Assembly: GCA_964404805.1 (NCBI GenBank)
Contig: CAYOLJ010000040.1
Span: forward strand, 1 to 9,945
Length of the DNA: 9,945 nt
Direction of reading: 5' to 3'
Source: Peribacter sp964404805
GTDB taxonomy: Bacteria; Patescibacteriota; Gracilibacteria; Peribacterales; Peribacteraceae
Positions 6,886-9,945 of the stretch are shown here, in pieces. Made by a program: the position numbers and the translations under genes. Positions within the stretch are counted from its first letter, which is position 1; every line of letters starts with the position of its first letter. The notes below the pieces were generated by a model, which had not been told where the DNA came from, did no database searches, and worked only from the letters and a program-made list of their open reading frames with translations.

Positions 6886-6911
6886 ATTGACTCTCAGCCC
6901 TTTCTCTCTAT

Positions 6912-7025
6912 CCTTGGGCCTGACCGAAGACCGAGGGCACAAGGCCGCAGGCCGAAATAAGCCCCTCCGAGGCATACAGCATCGGCCGCCCGGCTTCGGC
7001 TTGGTGATTCGTGCCGTCTGCCTCG
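6912..7025 (+). promoter_or_regulatory. Ribosomal protein L10 leader RNA
   Basis: Untranslated leader of rplJ with the features of the bacterial L10-leader (autoregulatory RNA bound by L10-(L12)n). Outer stem CCTTGG (6912-6917) pairs with CCGAGG (6967-6972, one G-U). Then comes the conserved AGACCGAGGGC (6928-6938), whose GAGGGC pairs with GCCCCTC (6961-6967) apart from one extra C, enclosing an inner GGCC-GCA-GGCC hairpin (6943-6953) and the conserved AATAAGCCC run. Downstream a UUCG-capped hairpin (about 6989-7004) lies inside a perfect 7-bp stem, CGAGGCA (6968-6974) with TGCCTCG (7019-7025), which competes with the outer stem for CGAGG. The order AGAC...GGGC, hairpin, AATAAGCCC...CCGAGG matches what I know of the family consensus. 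Excess L10-L7/L12 would bind here and reduce rplJL expression. Confidence 0.8.
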
Positions 7026-7030
7026 CTGGT

Positions 7031-7062
7031 CTCCCGGTCTCATCAGCTCCCGGGAGATTTTT
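7031..7062 (+). terminator. Intrinsic attenuator in the rplJ leader
   Basis: CTCCCGG (7031-7037) pairs perfectly with CCGGGAG (7050-7056) across a 12-nt loop, followed by A and five T (7058-7062), ending 30 nt before the rplJ ATG. This is a rho-independent terminator placed between an L10 leader and rplJ, the arrangement known from Bacillus subtilis rplJL attenuation. AGACCG inside the leader (6928-6933) is fully complementary to CGGTCT (7035-7040), overlapping the terminator's 5' arm, so a leader-terminator antiterminator pairing is possible. Confidence 0.7.
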
Positions 7063-7072
7063 GCATCACCAC

Positions 7073-7092
7073 CACTATCCCTACCCCCTACC
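7073..7092 (+). promoter_or_regulatory. C/T-rich translation start region of rplJ
   Basis: The 20 nt before the rplJ ATG are pyrimidine-rich with TA steps (CTATCCCTACCCCCTACC ends at the ATG). No Shine-Dalgarno is present although rplJ must be translated very efficiently. Confidence 0.4.
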
Positions 7093-7632
7093 ATGGCCGT
7101 CACCCGCGCACAGAAAGAGGCTCAGCTCACAGAACTCGAAGAGAAGATGGGCAAAGCTCAGTCGACGATGTTCGCCCAGTACATCGGGCTCACCGTGAGT
7201 GAAGTCGGCGAGCTCCGCCAACAACTCAGAGAAGCCGATGCCGAAATGAAAGTGGCGAAGAAGACGCTCATGCGCATTGCGACGAAGAATGCCGGGCTCC
7301 CCGAGATCAACGAAAAGAACCTCGAAGGTCCGGTGGCCTGCATCTTCAGTTTCGCCGACCCTCTCTCGGGTGCACAGGCCGCTTTCAAGTTCACCAAGGA
7401 TCACAAACAAGTGACGCTGATTGGCGGCATTTACGATGGCAAACTCCTGACAAAAGAAGAGGCGATGGAAATGGCCATGATGCCCGGAAGAGAGCAACTG
7501 CTCGCTATGTTCGCTGCGATGCTCCAATCCCCACTCGTCTCCTTCGTAAATATCTGCTCGTCGCCGCTCACCGGTATGGCCCGCGGCCTCTCTGAACTCG
7601 CGAAGAAGAAAGAAACTGCTCCCACTGCTTAA
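7093..7632 (+). CDS. rplJ: Large-subunit ribosomal protein L10 (uL10)
   Basis: L10 anchors L7/L12 dimers on 23S rRNA and forms the base of the ribosomal stalk that recruits translational GTPases. The 179-residue protein begins MAVTRAQKEAQLTELEEKM, then has the family pattern QSTMFAQYIGLTVSEVGELRQQLREADAEMKVAKKTLMRIA (about 23-63), corresponding to the usual 'Y-GLTV-ELR-LR---E-KV-KNTL' rRNA-binding domain, then the central EGPVACIFSFADPLSGA segment. The C-terminal helix that binds L7/L12 dimers is at about 137-175. The length is normal for bacterial L10. It is the first gene of the rplJ-rplL operon behind an L10 leader and attenuator, so autogenous control by its own product is expected. rplL follows after 35 nt. 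Confidence 0.97.
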   Translation: MAVTRAQKEAQLTELEEKMGKAQSTMFAQYIGLTVSEVGELRQQLREADAEMKVAKKTLMRIATKNAGLPEINEKNLEGPVACIFSFADPLSGAQAAFKFTKDHKQVTLIGGIYDGKLLTKEEAMEMAMMPGREQLLAMFAAMLQSPLVSFVNICSSPLTGMARGLSELAKKKETAPTA

Positions 7633-7639
7633 ATTTTTC

Positions 7640-7667
7640 TCCCTACTTCCCTATTCCCCCTATTCCT
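7640..7667 (+). promoter_or_regulatory. C/T tract with TA steps before rplL
   Basis: From 7637 to the ATG at 7668 the sequence is essentially C and T, with TA at 7644, 7652 and 7661 (TCCCTACTTCCCTATTCC, then CCCTATTCCT). It contains no purine-rich Shine-Dalgarno motif. L7/L12 is normally made in about four-fold excess over L10, so an effective initiation signal must exist here despite the lack of one. Confidence 0.4.
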
Positions 7668-8075
7668 ATGGCAGACGCCACTGAAGCACCGACCCTCTCC
7701 GCAGGAGAGAAAGCGGTGATTGACGCCGTTGAGAAGCTGAATGTCGTTGAGCTGAACAACGTCGTGAAATACATGGAAAATGTGTACGGCATTTCCGCCG
7801 CTGCTCCCATGGCAGTTGCCGCCGCAGCTGGCGGTGCAGCCGGTGGTGAGGCCGCCGAAGAGAAATCTTCGTTCAATGTGGAACTCATCGATTGCGGCGC
7901 GCAGAAGATCGCCGTGATCAAGGTGGTTCGCGAAATCACGGGCCTAGGATTAGGCGAGGCCAAGGCCGCCGTGGATGCCGCTCCCAAGGTCATTAAGGAA
8001 GACGTTCCCAAGGCTGAGGCTGAAGAGATGAAGAAAAAGATCGAAGAAGCCGGAGGGAAAGTCGTGCTCAAATGA
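7668..8075 (+). CDS. rplL: Large-subunit ribosomal protein L7/L12 (bL12)
   Basis: bL12 is the multi-copy acidic stalk protein that contacts EF-Tu, EF-G and IF2. The 135 residues comprise an N-terminal dimerisation domain (about 1-42, with VIDAVEKLNVVELNNVVKYM), a flexible Ala/Gly/Pro hinge (about 43-65, APMAVAAAAGGAAGG) and the conserved C-terminal domain (about 66-135) with KIAVIKVVREITGLGLGEAKAAVDAAPKVIKEDV and EEAGGKVVLK. The factor-binding helix (KVVREITGLGLGEAK) is intact. Slightly longer than the about 120 residues of E. coli, because of an extended N-terminus and hinge. Second and last gene of the operon: a strong terminator begins 25 nt after the TGA stop. Confidence 0.98.
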   Translation: MADATEAPTLSAGEKAVIDAVEKLNVVELNNVVKYMENVYGISAAAPMAVAAAAGGAAGGEAAEEKSSFNVELIDCGAQKIAVIKVVREITGLGLGEAKAAVDAAPKVIKEDVPKAEAEEMKKKIEEAGGKVVLK

Positions 8076-8100
8076 TCTGAGGCAAGATTGCACATTCCGC

Positions 8101-8139
8101 CCGCAGCTGGGGTCTTCGGACCTCAGCTGCGGTTTGTTA
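8101..8139 (+). terminator. Rho-independent terminator of rplJL
   Basis: A 14-bp stem (8101-8114 with 8119-8132, one G-T wobble) is capped by a TTCG tetraloop (8115-8118) and followed by TTTGTTATT. The stem is GC-rich (CCGCAGCTG on the 5' side). This should end the ribosomal-protein transcript efficiently and isolates the LCP gene downstream. Confidence 0.92.
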
Positions 8140-8190
8140 TTCGGCTGTGACATGATGGTTCCTTTCTTTCCTTCTCTCTCCATTTTCCAC

Positions 8191-8196
8191 TACACT
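8191..8196 (+). promoter_or_regulatory. Probable -10 box of the LCP gene, leaderless arrangement
   Basis: TACACT lies exactly 7 nt before the ATG at 8204, the same hexamer and spacing as for dtd (5550-5555). A start 7-8 nt downstream would give a message beginning at or beside AUG. The region upstream (8160-8189) is a near-pure C/T tract with no good -35. There is no Shine-Dalgarno. The strong terminator at 8101-8139 means this gene needs its own promoter, which supports the assignment. Confidence 0.45.
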
Positions 8197-8203
8197 ATGC
8201 ACA

Positions 8204-9748
8204 ATGTCGTTCTCTGTTCGTCGCGTCTCTGAGATGCGTAAGAAGCGCCGTTTCCCGTGGCAGAAATTGCCACTCATTCTTGCTGTGGCACGCCCTGTCG
8301 CAGGATGGTACCGCTCCTGGAAAGCGCGCAGAACGAAAGAAGTGTGCCATGAGCGACGCATCCTGCTGCTCAAGCGCTCCCTGCTCGTGCTCCTTGCTGT
8401 GCTGTTGGCCTTCTTGTTATTTGCGGGAACGGTGAAAGCGCTCGTGGGCCTGCATATTATTTCGATGCGCTCGCTGGTGTCACTGAGCGGATCGGATCTG
8501 CCGAGGGATGAGCATGGATTCACCAACCTACTCCTCTTAGGCGAAGGTGATGCCGGTCACGACGGCAAGGACCTCACCGATACGATCATCGTGGCGAGCA
8601 TTGATCCCACAGAGACCAAGAGCGTCGTCCTGCTCTCGTTCCCACGCGACCTCTACTTTCTCAAGACCGAGAAGATGGGCAAAGGGCGTCTCAACAGCCT
8701 CTACCGAGACTACAAAATCCTGCTCAAACGACAGGGCATGGAGGAACGTGAAGCTTCACTCGAAGCGATACAGGAACTCGGCAACATGCTCGGGGAACAC
8801 ATTGGCCTGCCCATCCACCACGTCGTGAAGGTGAACTTCACCGGTTTTGAGCAGGCCGTCGATGCCATCGGCGGCATCGATCTCACCGTGCCCGAGGCGA
8901 TCAACGACACGCAGTACCCCGACGAGAATTACGGGTACGAGCCGTTCTCCATCGTCGCTGGTCCGGCGCACCTTGATGGCAAGACCGCACTCAAGTATGC
9001 GCGCAGCCGCCATACGTCGAGTGATTTTGCCCGTTCCTCTCGTCAGCAACAGATTATCGTCGCCATCGGAGGACGCGTGAAGGAAAAGGGTCTCTACAAG
9101 AATCCATCCACCGTTACAGACCTCATGAAGATCTTTGCGGACAATGTAGAAATGACGATGACTGTGCGCGAACTTATCGGTTTGGCCGACCTTGCCGAGA
9201 AAATCACTCCCGACCGCGTGATTGCAATGCAGCTCAACGATCGTAATGCTCTCTACGAGAGCGTCATCGAGCTAGGAGGGTTTCTCTACTCCCCACCACG
9301 AGATCAGTTTGAGGGGGCTTCAGTTCTGCTCCCCGTCTCCATTCCCGAATTCCCGATCACATGGAAACAAATTGAGACCTTAAGCGCACTCCTCTTCCGT
9401 CAACGCGAGATGTACCTCAGTCGTCCGACGATTGCCGTGCTCAATGCGGGTGCAAAAAGTGGTCTGGCCCGCAAACTGGGCAACGAGCTCACGCGCTATG
9501 GATTCAACGTACAGCGCATTGAGAATGCAGATATACCAAAAGATCTGCAGAAGCAGAAAGATTGGACCATGGTTCTCTCAAAGGACGGAGCAGCAAGTGC
9601 TGCAGAGTATGTAAGCACTCTCCTTCATCTTTCTCTGGCCACAGACGAGGCTTCTATTCCACAAGAACAGCAGGAAGCAGTGACTATCGTGCTCGGCACG
9701 GGCTTCACGTATCAACCGCTGCAAGACCTCCTCACCACCAATAAATGA
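8204..9748 (+). CDS. LytR-CpsA-Psr (LCP) family cell-envelope glycopolymer ligase
   Basis: LCP proteins transfer polyprenyl-phosphate-linked glycopolymers (wall teichoic acid-like, capsule or arabinogalactan) to peptidoglycan at the outer face of the membrane. The 514-residue protein has a basic cytoplasmic N-terminus (1-57), one membrane segment (about 59-80, LLVLLAVLLAFLLFAG), the LCP domain (about 107-300) and a C-terminal LytR_C-type alpha/beta domain (about 406-505, TIAVLNAGAKSGLARKLGNEL). LCP signatures are present: LLLLGEG, LTDTIIVASID with D126, SFPRDLYF with R148-D149, RLNSLY (162-167), VDAIGGIDLTVP (219-230) and the ALKYARSRHTSSDFARSSRQQ block (262-282), whose Arg residues bind the pyrophosphate lipid. 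The key charged residues are intact, so it should be active. The specific polymer cannot be told from sequence. The N-terminal cytoplasmic region is longer than in typical LytR. The next gene starts inside its stop codon (ATGA), implying translational coupling. Confidence 0.94.
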   Translation: MSFSVRRVSEMRKKRRFPWQKLPLILAVARPVAGWYRSWKARRTKEVCHERRILLLKRSLLVLLAVLLAFLLFAGTVKALVGLHIISMRSLVSLSGSDLPRDEHGFTNLLLLGEGDAGHDGKDLTDTIIVASIDPTETKSVVLLSFPRDLYFLKTEKMGKGRLNSLYRDYKILLKRQGMEEREASLEAIQELGNMLGEHIGLPIHHVVKVNFTGFEQAVDAIGGIDLTVPEAINDTQYPDENYGYEPFSIVAGPAHLDGKTALKYARSRHTSSDFARSSRQQQIIVAIGGRVKEKGLYKNPSTVTDLMKIFADNVEMTMTVRELIGLADLAEKITPDRVIAMQLNDRNALYESVIELGGFLYSPPRDQFEGASVLLPVSIPEFPITWKQIETLSALLFRQREMYLSRPTIAVLNAGAKSGLARKLGNELTRYGFNVQRIENADIPKDLQKQKDWTMVLSKDGAASAAEYVSTLLHLSLATDEASIPQEQQEAVTIVLGTGFTYQPLQDLLTTNK

Positions 9749-9945
9749 CAACTGATGTTCCCCCCGCTATTCCGGTACCTTCTTCCCCTGTGGGGAAGAA
9801 AACGGGACATCGAGGAATGAATCCGCGCGACATCATCGCCCAGGCTTGGGCGATCACGCTTAAGGAGCGCCAGCTCCGTAGATGGGGTTTCGCCTCAGCC
9901 CTGCTCGAAACGATGCTGAGTACGAAACTGCTCATCTACCAAACA
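9745..9945 (+). CDS. N-terminal part of an unrecognised, possibly membrane protein (runs off right edge)
   Basis: The ATG at 9745 overlaps the LCP stop by four bases (ATGA), and the frame stays open for 67 codons to the window edge. The visible sequence starts with a Pro/Lys-rich stretch (TTDVPPAIPVPSSPVGKK) and continues with MNPRDIIAQAWAITLKERQLRRWGFASALLETML. The 'DII--AW-ITLKE--L-RWGF-SALL' pattern resembles the N-terminus of multi-pass membrane proteins of unknown function, in which an amphipathic helix leads into the first membrane span. This is an impression only, and no complete membrane segment is visible. The start is favoured by the ATGA coupling; an internal ATG at 9817 (MNPRD) is an alternative. 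No Shine-Dalgarno is visible, so expression probably depends on re-initiation after the LCP gene. Confidence 0.65.
   Translation, partial: MTTDVPPAIPVPSSPVGKKTGHRGMNPRDIIAQAWAITLKERQLRRWGFASALLETMLSTKLLIYQT

Noticed and set aside
7643..8095. 150-codon open frame on the minus strand opposite rplL
   Set aside because: Ala/Ser-rich shadow of the rplL hinge and C-terminal domain; no independent evidence of coding.
1..9945. Search for CRISPR arrays, transposases, tRNA or rRNA genes, and phage attachment sites
   Set aside because: I saw no regularly spaced repeats, no transposase-like protein, no tRNA cloverleaf and no rRNA segment; the window is core chromosomal.
1..9945. Reassigned TGA codon (Gly), as in Gracilibacteria/Absconditabacteria
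   Set aside because: TGA terminates secF, dtd, rplL and the LCP gene at normal family lengths, and no in-frame TGA occurs within the conserved genes.

Overview
This window looks like core chromosome of a GC-moderate bacterium, and I favour a Candidate Phyla Radiation lineage of the Peribacteria/Peregrinibacteria type. That placement is an inference from the mix of a compact trigger factor, a shortened and degenerate Rel protein, an LCP-family protein, many genes without Shine-Dalgarno sites, and several lineage-unfamiliar proteins. TGA ends secF, dtd, rplL and the LCP gene at lengths normal for their families, so the standard bacterial code applies and TGA is not read as glycine.

Layout. Left edge (to 757, +): the C-terminal part of an unrecognised protein. 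878-3080 (+): secF followed after 19 nt by tig (trigger factor). 3077-5542 (-): rel ((p)ppGpp synthetase) and dtd (D-aminoacyl-tRNA deacylase). rel converges on tig, and the two stop codons share one TTAA. 5603-6742 (-): an unrecognised 379-residue protein that I read as at least three tandem beta-alpha-beta-beta-alpha-beta repeats (ACT/ferredoxin-like). 6743-7092: an AT-rich divergent promoter region followed by a well-formed L10-leader RNA with an intrinsic attenuator. 7093-8075 (+): rplJ and rplL, closed by a strong UUCG-capped terminator at 8101-8139. 8204-9748 (+): a LytR-CpsA-Psr cell-wall ligase, overlapping by ATGA the start of a further gene that runs off the right edge.

Functionally this is a translation, protein-biogenesis and cell-envelope block: SecF and trigger factor handle nascent or exported chains, L10 and L7/L12 build the ribosomal stalk, Dtd proofreads tRNA charging, Rel makes the stringent alarmone, and the LCP protein attaches polymers to the wall.

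The most interesting signals concern gene expression. Only one of the eight gene starts in the window has a good Shine-Dalgarno site (the unknown minus-strand gene). Two genes (dtd and the LCP gene) carry the same TACACT hexamer exactly 7 nt before ATG, which suggests leaderless transcripts. secF, rplJ and rplL start just after, or within a few bases of, C/T-only tracts punctuated by TA steps. The other outstanding points are the degenerate HD site and missing C-terminal ACT domain of Rel, the repeat-containing unknown protein, and a plausible antiterminator/attenuator switch in the rplJL leader.
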